Shown here: positions 46,999 through 55,354 of the stretch, piece by piece
Layout: each line of letters opens with the position of its first letter
Position numbering within the stretch: the first letter of the stretch is position 1
NCBI RefSeq assembly: GCF_027359355.1
Contig: NZ_CP114777.1
Location: 558,001-622,000, forward strand
DNA length: 64,000 nucleotides
DNA from: Prochlorococcus marinus str. MIT 1214
GTDB lineage: Bacteria; Cyanobacteriota; Cyanobacteriia; PCC-6307; Cyanobiaceae
Direction: 5' to 3'
Notes under the pieces: generated by a model
The model's input: the letters and a program-made list of their open reading frames with translations, nothing else
The model's database searches: none
What the model was told of the DNA's origin: nothing
Translations under genes and position numbers: made by a program

Positions 46999-49620
46999 TT
47001 ACTTCAAAATTAGTTCCACGACCTCTCTCGTATTTGAAGATATATTTGCATTATTAATTTTTAATATTGATTTATACATTGATTCTTTATTTTTATCTAC
47101 ATAAGTTTTCCATTTACTGAAAATTTTTACCATTCTTGAAGCCGTTATTGGATTAATTTTATCTACCTCTATTAATTTTTCAGCCATAAATAAATAACCT
47201 TGTCCATCAAGAGAATGAAATAATTCAATATTTTTACTAAAACCTCCAATAACAGCTCTTATTGAATTTGGAGTCTTCCAATCAAATTTGGAATGTGATA
47301 ACAATTCTTCGATAACATCAATTCCTTTTTTATTAGGTCTTGAGGCCTCATAAGCGAACCATGAATCTAAAACCACAGGATTATCTTTCCAAAGATTATA
47401 AAATAAAAAAGAAGCTTCTTCTGTCTCAGGAATATCAAGTGGCTTTAATGCCTCTAGCGCTGCCCTTGCTATGGTCATTGAAGAATGACTTATTGAACCA
47501 ACACAAATCTTTTGCACATTTCTATCGCCTGCAAGAGTTAAATAATACCAAATAGTTGCTAATAGTTTTCTTTCTCCTCTACCCATTGGCCATTCATGAT
47601 TAATATTCACAAATAAATTTTTAGCTATTATTCTTAACTCTTGAAGAATTTCAGTACCAATTAAAACTTGAAAATTTAATGACTGTTTATAAATATTTAT
47701 GGGGTCCACTTTTTCAAATAAAGATTCCAATTCTGCTAAACCAGGTACTGTTAAAAGTGTTGCCAAGAAAAAAGGATCTTTGATTTCTAAGGATTTTATG
47801 GATTCTTTAATAACATTAATAAACATATCTTCCAATATATAATTTGCCTTGTTGCAAAGCCTACTTTTTATGATTTCACGCATTAAAAATTGACCGGAGT
47901 CCCATTTAGAAAAATAATCATTATCATTTGAGAAAAGGAAAAGATAGTCGTCTATAGAAAAATCAGATTCCCAAACAACAGGTGAAGAGAAACCTCTAAA
48001 AATGGACAAGACTGGTGCTTCTTTTTCACCTGGAATAGTATTGATTTGTAAATTCTTTATATTTTTATCTAAAATAAATAATTTATCCTCAACAATAGGT
48101 GTGGCTTTTCTTTCTTTACTATAACAAGAATAAAGAATTGGAATCACCATTTCGATATTTTCATTAGTTTTTTCACTATCTATTTTCTGCTCAAAAGAAA
48201 CATTCAAAATCGAATTTTTTGAATCCCAAGATTGATTTATATAAACTTTAGGTGTACCTGATTTATAATACCAATTTAGAAATTTTGTTACATCAAAAGG
48301 ACAATTTTTTTCTTCTAAATATGCTCCTTTTATTAATGAATTAATGAAATCCTCTGTTGTAGCAGCACTACCATCAAAAGTTTCAAAATAAAGATTAATA
48401 CCTCTATAAAAATTCTCTATTCCAAGCAAAAGCTCAAGCATTCTTATCAACTCAGCTCCCTTTTCATATATTGTTGTTGTATAAAAATTATCAATGGCTA
48501 CATACTCTTTAGGCTTCACTGCATGTGAAGTAGGTCCCTTATCTTCAGAAAATTGAAAATTCCTAAGGAATGAAACATCTTCTATTCTTTTTAGTCCTTT
48601 ATTATGAAGATCTGCAGTAAAAGATTGATCACGAAAGACTGTCAATCCTTCCTTTAAGGATAACTGAAACCAATCTCTACATGTAATTCTATTACCAGTC
48701 CAATTATGAAAGTACTCATGTGCTATTACGCTTTCAATTCTTTCTAATTCATCATCGGTTGCTGTCATTGAGTCAGCTAAAACCAATTTTGAATTAAAAA
48801 TATTTAAACCCTTATTTTCCATAGCTCCCATATTAAAATGTCTGACAGCAACAATTTTATATTCGTCTAAATCATATTCCAATTGATATTTTTCCTCATC
48901 CCATCTCATTGCTTTCTTTAGAGATTTTATAGCATGTTGCGTATATTTCTCATCACCTTCCTCGACATATAATTTTATATCAATTGATTTTCCTGAATTA
49001 GTAATGTAATTATCAGAGACCTCATTTAATTTTCCAGCAACTAATGCAAATAAATAAGATGGCTTTGGAAAAGGATCCTCCCAAATAATTTCGTGTCTAT
49101 CAAGATTTGTTTTTAATTTTCCTGAATATTTCATATTACCATTTGAAAGCAAGATTGGATATAAATTTTGATCTGATTCTATTCTTACTGTATATTTACT
49201 TAAAACATCAGGCCTATCAGGATGAAAACAAATTCGTCTAAAACCCTCCGCTTCGCACTGGGTTGCTAGCATTCCAGAACTCAAATACAAACCTTCTAAT
49301 GATGTATTATTAAATGGATTAATATTTGATTTAATATTCAATACAAATTCAGATATTGGTGGTTTATTTATAATCAATGATTTGCCTGAATAGCTATATT
49401 TTTCAGAATCCAATTCTTTACCATCTATTGATACTGAAAGTAATTCAATTTCAAAACCCTTAAGAATTAATTTTGGAGATTCTTCTGACTTTGCTTTTAT
49501 AACCATTGAAGTTTCTACAGAAACTTTATCTTCTCCAATATTAAAATCTATATTTATTTTTGGTATCAGGAAAGGGTAGGGTATATATTCTGATAGTTTT
49601 GTTGATATGTTTTCTTTCAT
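46999..49620 (-). CDS. pepN: Aminopeptidase N (M1 zinc peptidase)
   Basis: PepN removes N-terminal amino acids from peptides in the cytoplasm. The 873-residue protein has the substrate-binding 'GAMENKGLNIF' and the zinc motif HEXXH in 'VIAHEYFHNWTGNRITCRDW' with the downstream Glu in 'LSLKEGLTVFRD'. C-terminal DUF3458 helical and Ig-like domains follow. Length matches the E. coli-type enzyme. The start is ATG at 49620. Confidence 0.96.
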   Translation of the reverse strand: MKENISTKLSEYIPYPFLIPKINIDFNIGEDKVSVETSMVIKAKSEESPKLILKGFEIELLSVSIDGKELDSEKYSYSGKSLIINKPPISEFVLNIKSNINPFNNTSLEGLYLSSGMLATQCEAEGFRRICFHPDRPDVLSKYTVRIESDQNLYPILLSNGNMKYSGKLKTNLDRHEIIWEDPFPKPSYLFALVAGKLNEVSDNYITNSGKSIDIKLYVEEGDEKYTQHAIKSLKKAMRWDEEKYQLEYDLDEYKIVAVRHFNMGAMENKGLNIFNSKLVLADSMTATDDELERIESVIAHEYFHNWTGNRITCRDWFQLSLKEGLTVFRDQSFTADLHNKGLKRIEDVSFLRNFQFSEDKGPTSHAVKPKEYVAIDNFYTTTIYEKGAELIRMLELLLGIENFYRGINLYFETFDGSAATTEDFINSLIKGAYLEEKNCPFDVTKFLNWYYKSGTPKVYINQSWDSKNSILNVSFEQKIDSEKTNENIEMVIPILYSCYSKERKATPIVEDKLFILDKNIKNLQINTIPGEKEAPVLSIFRGFSSPVVWESDFSIDDYLFLFSNDNDYFSKWDSGQFLMREIIKSRLCNKANYILEDMFINVIKESIKSLEIKDPFFLATLLTVPGLAELESLFEKVDPINIYKQSLNFQVLIGTEILQELRIIAKNLFVNINHEWPMGRGERKLLATIWYYLTLAGDRNVQKICVGSISHSSMTIARAALEALKPLDIPETEEASFLFYNLWKDNPVVLDSWFAYEASRPNKKGIDVIEELLSHSKFDWKTPNSIRAVIGGFSKNIELFHSLDGQGYLFMAEKLIEVDKINPITASRMVKIFSKWKTYVDKNKESMYKSILKINNANISSNTREVVELILK

Positions 49621-49668
49621 ATAGAACTATTTTCTAAATTAATATCATAACATCAAATTAAAAACTAA

Positions 49669-50136
49669 TTAATTCTCTTTAATTTCTTTCTGAAGTGATT
49701 TTGCTCTTTGTTCAATAGTCTTTCTTACTTTTCGCTCTATCTTCTCGGGTACTTTATCAGGACAAGTTAATACAGCCGATTCAACTATCACATTAGATGA
49801 GCCGTTGAGCAATTGCTTAGGTGTTATCGTTTTTCCATCTAATTCCTCTAGAAGGCCTCCATGTTTATTAATTATGATTGCTGTTAAATTATTAGCAGCA
49901 ATGGAAATAGCGTCATCAAATTTAACCTTAGATCTTCTAGCAATACAAAAATAATTAGAAAAAATTTGGCCATATAAAAGCATATCAGAACGACTTGCTT
50001 TTACAAGCCTATTTTCTTTACTTAAAGAAGAATTACTTGTAGAAGTAGAAATCAGAATGGTTAAAAAAGATATTGCTAAAATTTTTTCAGTTAAAGATTT
50101 AAGTAATTTAATCAAGAGAATCCAATCCAAAAACAT
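49669..50136 (-). CDS. Exported protein of unknown function
   Basis: This protein of about 155 residues has an N-terminal hydrophobic signal region ('ILAISFLTILISTSTS'). The mature part begins near 'ENRLVKASRSDML' and includes 'YFCIARRSKVKFDDAISIAA' and a basic Lys-rich tail. Similar picocyanobacterial proteins exist, I believe, but some carry doubtful names, so I assign no function. It has two Cys residues. The ATG at 50136 is preferred to an adjacent TTG. It lies 48 bases upstream of pepN on the same strand. Confidence 0.6.
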   Translation of the reverse strand: MFLDWILLIKLLKSLTEKILAISFLTILISTSTSNSSLSKENRLVKASRSDMLLYGQIFSNYFCIARRSKVKFDDAISIAANNLTAIIINKHGGLLEELDGKTITPKQLLNGSSNVIVESAVLTCPDKVPEKIERKVRKTIEQRAKSLQKEIKEN

Positions 50137-50227
50137 CAATTAGCAAAAACCTAAAATAGATTCATAGTTGCTTATTAGACTATACAGCATTACGTTTGAG
50201 GTATATTAAATAATTTTCACTATTCAA

Positions 50228-50785
50228 TTAGTTGGGATTCTGAATCCTTATTTCATGATGATTTTCAACTATTTTCAACTTATCATTAAACCAACTATAA
50301 ATATTTCTAGATCTAAATTTATCTTGAGCTATTAAACGTGTATGTTCTAAAACGTGCCAATCATCGTAATTAGACTCAAAGATCAATTCATGTTCATCAA
50401 CTTGTCTAATGTTTGATATGCATGAAGAATCAGATAAATAAGAACAATCACGTATTAGCTGATGACCTTGTAGTTGAGCAGTTATTTCACCTTCACTTTT
50501 ATAAGTTGGTCTTTTAGTAAAAAAATCTTTTTCATCTTCGCACCACCACTTAAACCGATAGCTTTCAAATTCAGAATCGCTTTGAATCAACTTACTTACA
50601 GTGATATACATTTCCAAATTAATAGCCTTTTCATCATCAAAAAAATATTGTCGCCTAGAATGCCATAAGCCAATATTTCTGCCAAACCAACGCTTTAAAT
50701 TACTATCAAAGTCAATCCTAAGCCTATCAATACCTACTGAAGAATTTCTAGTTCTTCCAATACCAGATGAATGAGATATTGCCAT
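50228..50785 (-). CDS. CpeS/CpcS-like phycobiliprotein lyase
   Basis: This 185-residue protein resembles the lipocalin-fold CpcS/CpeS lyases, which attach bilins to Cys residues of phycobiliproteins. The N-terminal 'GLWHSRRQYFF' and the C-terminal 'LEHTRLIAQDKFRSRNIY' followed by 'VENHHEIRI' are in the places and style of that family. Prochlorococcus keeps a reduced set of phycoerythrin genes, so a lyase is plausible; a different bilin-binding role is also possible. It is divergent from sasA. Confidence 0.65.
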   Translation of the reverse strand: MAISHSSGIGRTRNSSVGIDRLRIDFDSNLKRWFGRNIGLWHSRRQYFFDDEKAINLEMYITVSKLIQSDSEFESYRFKWWCEDEKDFFTKRPTYKSEGEITAQLQGHQLIRDCSYLSDSSCISNIRQVDEHELIFESNYDDWHVLEHTRLIAQDKFRSRNIYSWFNDKLKIVENHHEIRIQNPN

Positions 50786-50824
50786 TTACTGGAACTGAGA
50801 ATTTAAAAAAGTATTCACTTAATT

Positions 50825-50836
50825 ATTAGCTAATAC
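50825..50836. promoter_or_regulatory. Palindrome in the cpeS-like/sasA divergent promoter region
   Basis: TATTAGCTAATA is a perfect 12-base palindrome within a few bases of 50824-50836, between the two divergent start codons. A second perfect palindrome lies about 29 bases further on. It could be an operator, but AT-rich palindromes can occur by chance. Confidence 0.25.
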
Positions 50837-50852
50837 CTAAAATGAGTCTCAT

Positions 50853-50864
50853 TACCTTAAGGTA
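50853..50864. promoter_or_regulatory. Palindrome just upstream of sasA
   Basis: TACCTTAAGGTA (50853-50864) is a perfect 12-base palindrome ending 16 bases before the sasA TTG start. It contains four G/C pairs, making chance somewhat less likely than for the neighbouring AT palindrome. A regulator binding here could affect both divergent genes. Confidence 0.35.
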
Positions 50865-50880
50865 TGCGTAATTATTTAGA

Positions 50881-52038
50881 TTGCTCGACACTGTGAATAG
50901 TGCCGAAGCTAACGACAGACAGCAGTTAAAACTGTTGCTTGTGGCATCACGCCACCATCTCTCAAGGGGAGATATTCGTTCGTTAATTGAATATTTGGAA
51001 AAAGAAGATTGTGGATTTAACGTCACGCTAGCAGTTTCAGATCCTTCTGATAATCCAGAATTACTTGAGCTTTATAGATTAGTAGCGCTTCCTGCACTAA
51101 TAAAATTAGAACCTTCTCCCAAACAAGTCTTTGCTGGGAGTTCGATTTTTGATCAAGTTAAAACTTGGGTTCCAAGATGGAAACATGAAGGGCCAATTCA
51201 AGGTATGGGAATAAATCTTAGAGCCAAATCACTCGAAACCAATCAAACACAAAAAGAACTTCTACTAGAGGATGATCTATTAGTTCTTCGACAAGAAAAC
51301 GAAACTCTTACTAAAAAAATACATTCACAAGAAAGTCTTCTAAGAATGGTTGCTCATGAATTGAGAACTCCATTAACGGCAGCTGGATTAGCTCTACAAA
51401 GTCAAAAACTTGGACAAATAACCATGACTAAATTTCAAGAGGTCTTAAAAAGAAGGCTGGAAGAAATTGAATTACTTTCAAAGGACTTATTAGAAGTAGG
51501 GAGTACTCGATGGGAAACTTTGTTTAATCCACAAAAAATTGATCTTGCAAACATATCTGCTGAAGCGATTCTCGAGCTTGAAAAGCTATGGCTTAATCGC
51601 AAGATAAAAATAAATACAGATATTCCAGCTGATTTGCCCTCTGTTTTTGCAGATCAAAGAAGAATGATGCAAGTTTTATTAAACCTCATAGAAAATGCTT
51701 TGAAATTTTCCGAAGACAAAGGCGAGATTTTTATAACAATGCTTCACAGAACAAATCAATGGGTTGAAGTAATCGTTCGAGATAATGGACCTGGTATCCC
51801 CCCAGAAGAACAACAGAGAATATTTGTTGATCGAGTGAGACTTCCACAAACATCTCAAGAGACTACCGGCTTTGGCATTGGTCTTTCAGTTTGCAGAAGA
51901 ATTGTTGAAGTACACGGTGGCAAGATCTGGGTCGTTTCCAAACCGACTGAAGGTGCATGCTTCTACTTCACCGTTCCTGTATGGCGTGGCCAAAATAAGG
52001 ATCAAGAAGCCTTGACGAGTGGCAAGGCGGGCCCGTAA
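50881..52038 (+). CDS. sasA: Adaptive-response sensory kinase SasA
   Basis: SasA is the histidine kinase that reads the phosphorylation state of KaiC and phosphorylates RpaA in the cyanobacterial clock. The 385-residue protein has a KaiB-like thioredoxin-fold N-terminus (about 15-100) and a short coiled linker. The H-box is '[15 protein letters not shown]' (phospho-His near 159), followed by N-box '[11 protein letters not shown]', G1 '[13 protein letters not shown]' and G2 '[13 protein letters not shown]'. All catalytic motifs are intact. The start is TTG at 50881 (a GTG four codons in is an alternative). tRNA-Glu follows. Confidence 0.95.
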   Translation: MLDTVNSAEANDRQQLKLLLVASRHHLSRGDIRSLIEYLEKEDCGFNVTLAVSDPSDNPELLELYRLVALPALIKLEPSPKQVFAGSSIFDQVKTWVPRWKHEGPIQGMGINLRAKSLETNQTQKELLLEDDLLVLRQENETLTKKIHSQESLLRMVAHELRTPLTAAGLALQSQKLGQITMTKFQEVLKRRLEEIELLSKDLLEVGSTRWETLFNPQKIDLANISAEAILELEKLWLNRKIKINTDIPADLPSVFADQRRMMQVLLNLIENALKFSEDKGEIFITMLHRTNQWVEVIVRDNGPGIPPEEQQRIFVDRVRLPQTSQETTGFGIGLSVCRRIVEVHGGKIWVVSKPTEGACFYFTVPVWRGQNKDQEALTSGKAGP

Positions 52039-52047
52039 CTTTCAATT

Positions 52048-52080
52048 GTGATAAAAATTGCTTATTAAGTGATTTATCAC
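52048..52080. repeat. Inverted repeat between sasA and tRNA-Glu
   Basis: GTGATAAA (52048-52055) and TTTATCAC (52073-52080) form a perfect 8-bp inverted repeat with a 17-base spacer, ending 7 bases before the tRNA. It could attenuate sasA transcription or be a binding site in the tRNA promoter. No T-run follows directly. Confidence 0.35.
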
Positions 52081-52087
52081 CGTACAT

Positions 52088-52160
52088 GGCCCCATCGTCT
52101 AGAGGCCTAGGACACCTCCCTTTCACGGAGGCGACAGGGGTTCGAATCCCCTTGGGGCTA
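52088..52160 (+). tRNA. tRNA-Glu (UUC)
   Basis: A full cloverleaf is visible: acceptor stem GGCCCCA with TGGGGCT (one G-T pair at the end) and discriminator A. The anticodon stem is CCTCC/GGAGG with loop CTTTCAC giving anticodon TTC, and the T arm contains GTTCGAATC. The 3' CCA is not encoded. This tRNA also supplies glutamate for tetrapyrrole synthesis in cyanobacteria. Confidence 0.97.
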
Positions 52161-52177
52161 TAAAAAAAATTTATTTG

Positions 52178-52216
52178 AAACCTTTTATTGGACTAGACAC
52201 AGTAGAAGGTTTTTTT
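52178..52216 (+). terminator. Rho-independent terminator after tRNA-Glu
   Basis: AAACCTTTTA (52178-52187) pairs with TAGAAGGTTT (52203-52212) in a 10-bp stem with one G-T pair, and a run of seven T follows from 52210. It lies 17 bases after the tRNA and probably ends the tRNA-Glu transcript. Confidence 0.7.
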
Positions 52217-52472
52217 AATGGCTTTTAATTCGCTTAGCAAAAATCTATTGATAAATCATTTACCACTAGTACATTGAGAAAAGAAATGTAGAAAAATAAT
52301 ATTAGATAATCAAAAAGACTAAAATCCTTAAAAGCCCTTTTGTTAGCTTGATATAAGCATCAACATGATCATGTGACGGTCTCAAAAGGTGAACTAATAA
52401 ATTAGTAATATCGAGATAAAACAGCTAAAAGTTACTTCTTCTTGGTAATCTCAATTTCTAATTTAAGTTTTT
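52217..52472. other. Upstream region of petH, no gene seen
   Basis: About 256 bases between the tRNA-Glu terminator and petH contain only very short frames (a 19-codon one at 52218) and no RNA gene that I recognise. A perfect 12-base palindrome lies at 52363-52374. The region should contain the petH promoter and leader. I found no GTA-N8-TAC site for NtcA. Confidence 0.5.
52363..52374. promoter_or_regulatory. Palindrome upstream of petH
   Basis: ACATGATCATGT is a perfect 12-base palindrome, about 99 bases before the petH start. It is a possible operator for a dimeric regulator; no known consensus is matched. Confidence 0.3.
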
Positions 52473-53624
52473 ATGGCTTACTCAGAGACAAAGGTAGTTA
52501 TTGGTGGTCTTGCACATATTCCTATCATAATTGGTTTTTTCTACCTTATACGCAGGCAATATTCCTTTGGGGCAATGCTGCGAACTGGGAAGAATGCTTT
52601 AAGCGAAAAAGTTAAAGCAGCTCCTGCTAAAGCGTCTGCGGCAGCTCCTGCTAAACCGGCTGCGGCTGCTCCTGCTAAAGCGGCTGCTAAACCGGCTGCG
52701 GCTGCTCCTGCTAAAGCGGCTGCAAAGAAACCACATGCAGATGTACCAGTTAATACATATAAACCAAAAGCACCTTTCACAGGAACAGTAACTGAAAATT
52801 ATTCAGCACTAAAAGAAGGAGCGATAGGGAAAGTTCAACATATAACCTTTGATATATCAGGTGGAGACCCAGACTTTAAATATGTTGAAGGTCAAAGTTG
52901 CGGAATACTTGCCGCAGGTGAAGATGCAAAAGGCAAGCCTCATAGAGCAAGACTTTATTCAATAGCTAGCACAAGATACGGTGATAACTTTGCAGGAAAT
53001 ACATTATCTTTATGTGTTCGCCAACTTCAATACGAAAAAGATGGTGAAACAATAAATGGGGTTTGCTCTACCTACCTTTGTAATCTATCTCCTGGAGATA
53101 AAGTAAAGATCAGCGGACCAGTGGGCAAAGAGATGCTTCTCCCAGAGGAAGAAGATTCAAACATAATAATGCTTGCCACAGGTACAGGCATAGCGCCAAT
53201 GAGAGCATATTTAAGAAGGATGTTTGAACCTACCGAAATTGAAAAACACAAGTGGAATTTCAAAGGAAAAGCTTGGTTATTTATGGGAGCACCAAAGACA
53301 GCTAACTTGCTTTACGATGATGATTTTGAACACTACAAATCAAAATTCCCCGATAATCTTAGATATACCAAAGCAATCAGCAGAGAAGAAAAGAATAAAA
53401 AAGGAGGAAGAATGTATATTCAGGACAGGGTCCTTGAACATTCTGAGGAAATCTTCAATATGATTGAGAATCCTAAAACTCATATTTACTTGTGTGGGTT
53501 AAAAGGAATGGAGCCAGGTATAGATGAGGCAATGACAACTGCAGCTGCGGCAAAAGGTTTGGACTGGTCTGAACTTAGACCTAAACTCAGAAAAGCAGGC
53601 AGATGGCATGCTGAGACCTACTAA
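52473..53624 (+). CDS. petH: Ferredoxin-NADP+ reductase PetH with N-terminal membrane segment
   Basis: PetH passes electrons from ferredoxin to NADP+ at the end of linear photosynthetic electron flow. The catalytic part (about 101-383) has the FAD motif 'RARLYSIAST', 'GVCSTYLCNL', the NADP motif 'MLATGTGIAPMRAYLRR' and the C-terminal 'WHAETY' with the stacking Tyr. The N-terminus is unusual: residues 8-27 form a hydrophobic span ('VVIGGLAHIPIIIGFFYLI'), then a basic segment, then an Ala/Pro/Lys repeat linker (about 49-87). No CpcD-like domain is present. zwf follows about 170 bases later. Confidence 0.96.
   Translation: MAYSETKVVIGGLAHIPIIIGFFYLIRRQYSFGAMLRTGKNALSEKVKAAPAKASAAAPAKPAAAAPAKAAAKPAAAAPAKAAAKKPHADVPVNTYKPKAPFTGTVTENYSALKEGAIGKVQHITFDISGGDPDFKYVEGQSCGILAAGEDAKGKPHRARLYSIASTRYGDNFAGNTLSLCVRQLQYEKDGETINGVCSTYLCNLSPGDKVKISGPVGKEMLLPEEEDSNIIMLATGTGIAPMRAYLRRMFEPTEIEKHKWNFKGKAWLFMGAPKTANLLYDDDFEHYKSKFPDNLRYTKAISREEKNKKGGRMYIQDRVLEHSEEIFNMIENPKTHIYLCGLKGMEPGIDEAMTTAAAAKGLDWSELRPKLRKAGRWHAETY
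52617..52733 (+). repeat. Tandem repeat coding the Ala/Pro/Lys linker of PetH
   Basis: The unit GCTCCTGCTAAA recurs four times with GCGGCTG-type spacers across this stretch, encoding repeats of 'APAK' separated by Ala runs. It is locally GC-rich against an AT-rich genome. Such repeats can gain or lose units by slippage, so the linker length may vary between strains. Confidence 0.9.
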
Positions 53625-53793
53625 ATAAATAAAAAAGTCTGGAAAGCGATAATTATTAATTACTTTAGAAATATTTTTTCTATATTTAATCAATCAATAT
53701 CAATTTTGTTTTTGACATCCGACAAACAAAACATCGGACTGATTAGAAGCAAATTGGATAATATTTCTAATCTAATAGGCAAGGAATTTATCA

Positions 53794-55317
53794 ATGAGCA
53801 TGCCAGTAACAAACCCATTGAGAATCGGTCTTCGCCAAGAGCGGGTAGTTCCTCCTCAATGTCTGGTTATTTTTGGTGCCTCAGGTGATCTGACTCACAG
53901 GAAACTTGTTCCTGCTCTATTTGAGCTTTTTAAGCAACGAAGATTACCAAGTGAGTTTGCAGTTTTAGGCTGTGCAAGAAGACCATGGAATGATGAAATA
54001 TTTAAAGAAAAAATGGAAGAAGCCCTTGCTTCTCAAATAAAAGAAAGTCCTAAAGAATGGGAACTATTTTCTCAAAATCTTTTCTATGAACCTGTAGACT
54101 TGCAGCAACCAGAACACCTAGTAAAACTTGGGGAAAGACTTGAAATAATTGATAAGTTAAGAGCAACTCACGGCAATCGAACTTTTTACCTTTCAGTATC
54201 TCCCAAATTCTATGGAAGTGGGTGTAGAGCTTTAGCAGCCGCAGGATTATTGAAAGATCCCAAGCGGAGCAGGGTTGTCATTGAAAAACCTTTTGGAAGA
54301 GACTTCAATAGCGCTCAGTCACTTAATTCTCTCGTTCAGGCTTGTGCTCAAGAAAGTCAAATATTTCGAATAGATCATTATTTAGGCAAAGAAACCGTTC
54401 AAAACATTCTTGTTCTTAGATTTGCAAATACAATTTTCGAACCTATTTGGAATAGGAACTATATTTCGAGTGTTCAAATTACTAGTTCCGAAACAGTTGG
54501 AGTTGAAGATCGTGCTGGATATTACGAATCTTCAGGCGCCTTAAGGGATATGGTTCAAAACCATCTAACCCAAATGCTTGCTCTAACAGCAATGGAACCA
54601 CCTGGACATTTTGATCCAGAAGCCATTAGGAATGAAAAAGCCAAAGTTCTTCAAGCAGTCAAACTTGCTAATGAAGAAAAGCCTTGGGAATGTTGCGTTA
54701 GGGGACAGTACTCAAGGGGAGGTAGCAATGAAGATCCGCTTCTTGGGTACAGAGAAGAACCAGGTGTTAATCCAAACAGCACAACCGAAACATATGTAGC
54801 AATGAAGCTTTTCATAGATAATTGGAGATGGCAAGGAGTTCCTTTTTATGTGAGAACAGGGAAACGATTAGCCAAGAGACTTAGTGAGGTTGTTCTTACT
54901 TTTAGAGAAGCTCCTGTTCACCTTTTTGATGCAGCAGGTGGATGCCCAACATCAAACCAATTAATTCTAAGAATCCAACCCAACGAAGGAGCTGAATTTA
55001 GTTTTGAGGTGAAGTCACCAGGATCTGGCATGAGAAGTAGACCTGTGAATATGGAGTTTTCTTATGATGAATCCTTTGGCGAACCATCAGATGAGGGTTA
55101 TGTAAGACTCCTTGCAGATGCAATGCTTGGAGATCCAACATTGTTTACTCGCAGCGACGAAGTAGAGGCTGCATGGCGTTTATACACTCCTTTACTAGAG
55201 AAGATTGAGGATTCACCCTGGGAATTACCTGTTTACCAATATGAATCAAGAACATGGGGGCCTACTGAATCAGACTTACTGATTGGCAAAGATCAGCTTC
55301 TGTGGAGAAGACCTTAA
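53794..55317 (+). CDS. zwf: Glucose-6-phosphate 1-dehydrogenase Zwf
   Basis: Zwf starts the oxidative pentose phosphate pathway, the main NADPH source of cyanobacteria in the dark. The 507-residue protein has the NADP fold 'IFGASGDLTHRKLVPALFEL', the active-site region 'FRIDHYLGKETVQNILVLRF' and 'YVRTGKRLAKRLSEVVLTF'. Length is normal. The ATG at 53794 was chosen; a second ATG lies two codons on. It sits between petH and opcA in the conserved cyanobacterial order. Confidence 0.97.
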   Translation: MSMPVTNPLRIGLRQERVVPPQCLVIFGASGDLTHRKLVPALFELFKQRRLPSEFAVLGCARRPWNDEIFKEKMEEALASQIKESPKEWELFSQNLFYEPVDLQQPEHLVKLGERLEIIDKLRATHGNRTFYLSVSPKFYGSGCRALAAAGLLKDPKRSRVVIEKPFGRDFNSAQSLNSLVQACAQESQIFRIDHYLGKETVQNILVLRFANTIFEPIWNRNYISSVQITSSETVGVEDRAGYYESSGALRDMVQNHLTQMLALTAMEPPGHFDPEAIRNEKAKVLQAVKLANEEKPWECCVRGQYSRGGSNEDPLLGYREEPGVNPNSTTETYVAMKLFIDNWRWQGVPFYVRTGKRLAKRLSEVVLTFREAPVHLFDAAGGCPTSNQLILRIQPNEGAEFSFEVKSPGSGMRSRPVNMEFSYDESFGEPSDEGYVRLLADAMLGDPTLFTRSDEVEAAWRLYTPLLEKIEDSPWELPVYQYESRTWGPTESDLLIGKDQLLWRRP

Positions 55318-55354
55318 AAAATAGAATCTAAATCTTTTATTCAAACCAAATTAA

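Noticed and set aside
53718-53738. TCCGA/TCGGA inverted repeat upstream of zwf, next to a TTGACA
   Set aside because: The stem is only 5 bp, and no -10 box lies at proper spacing from the TTGACA.
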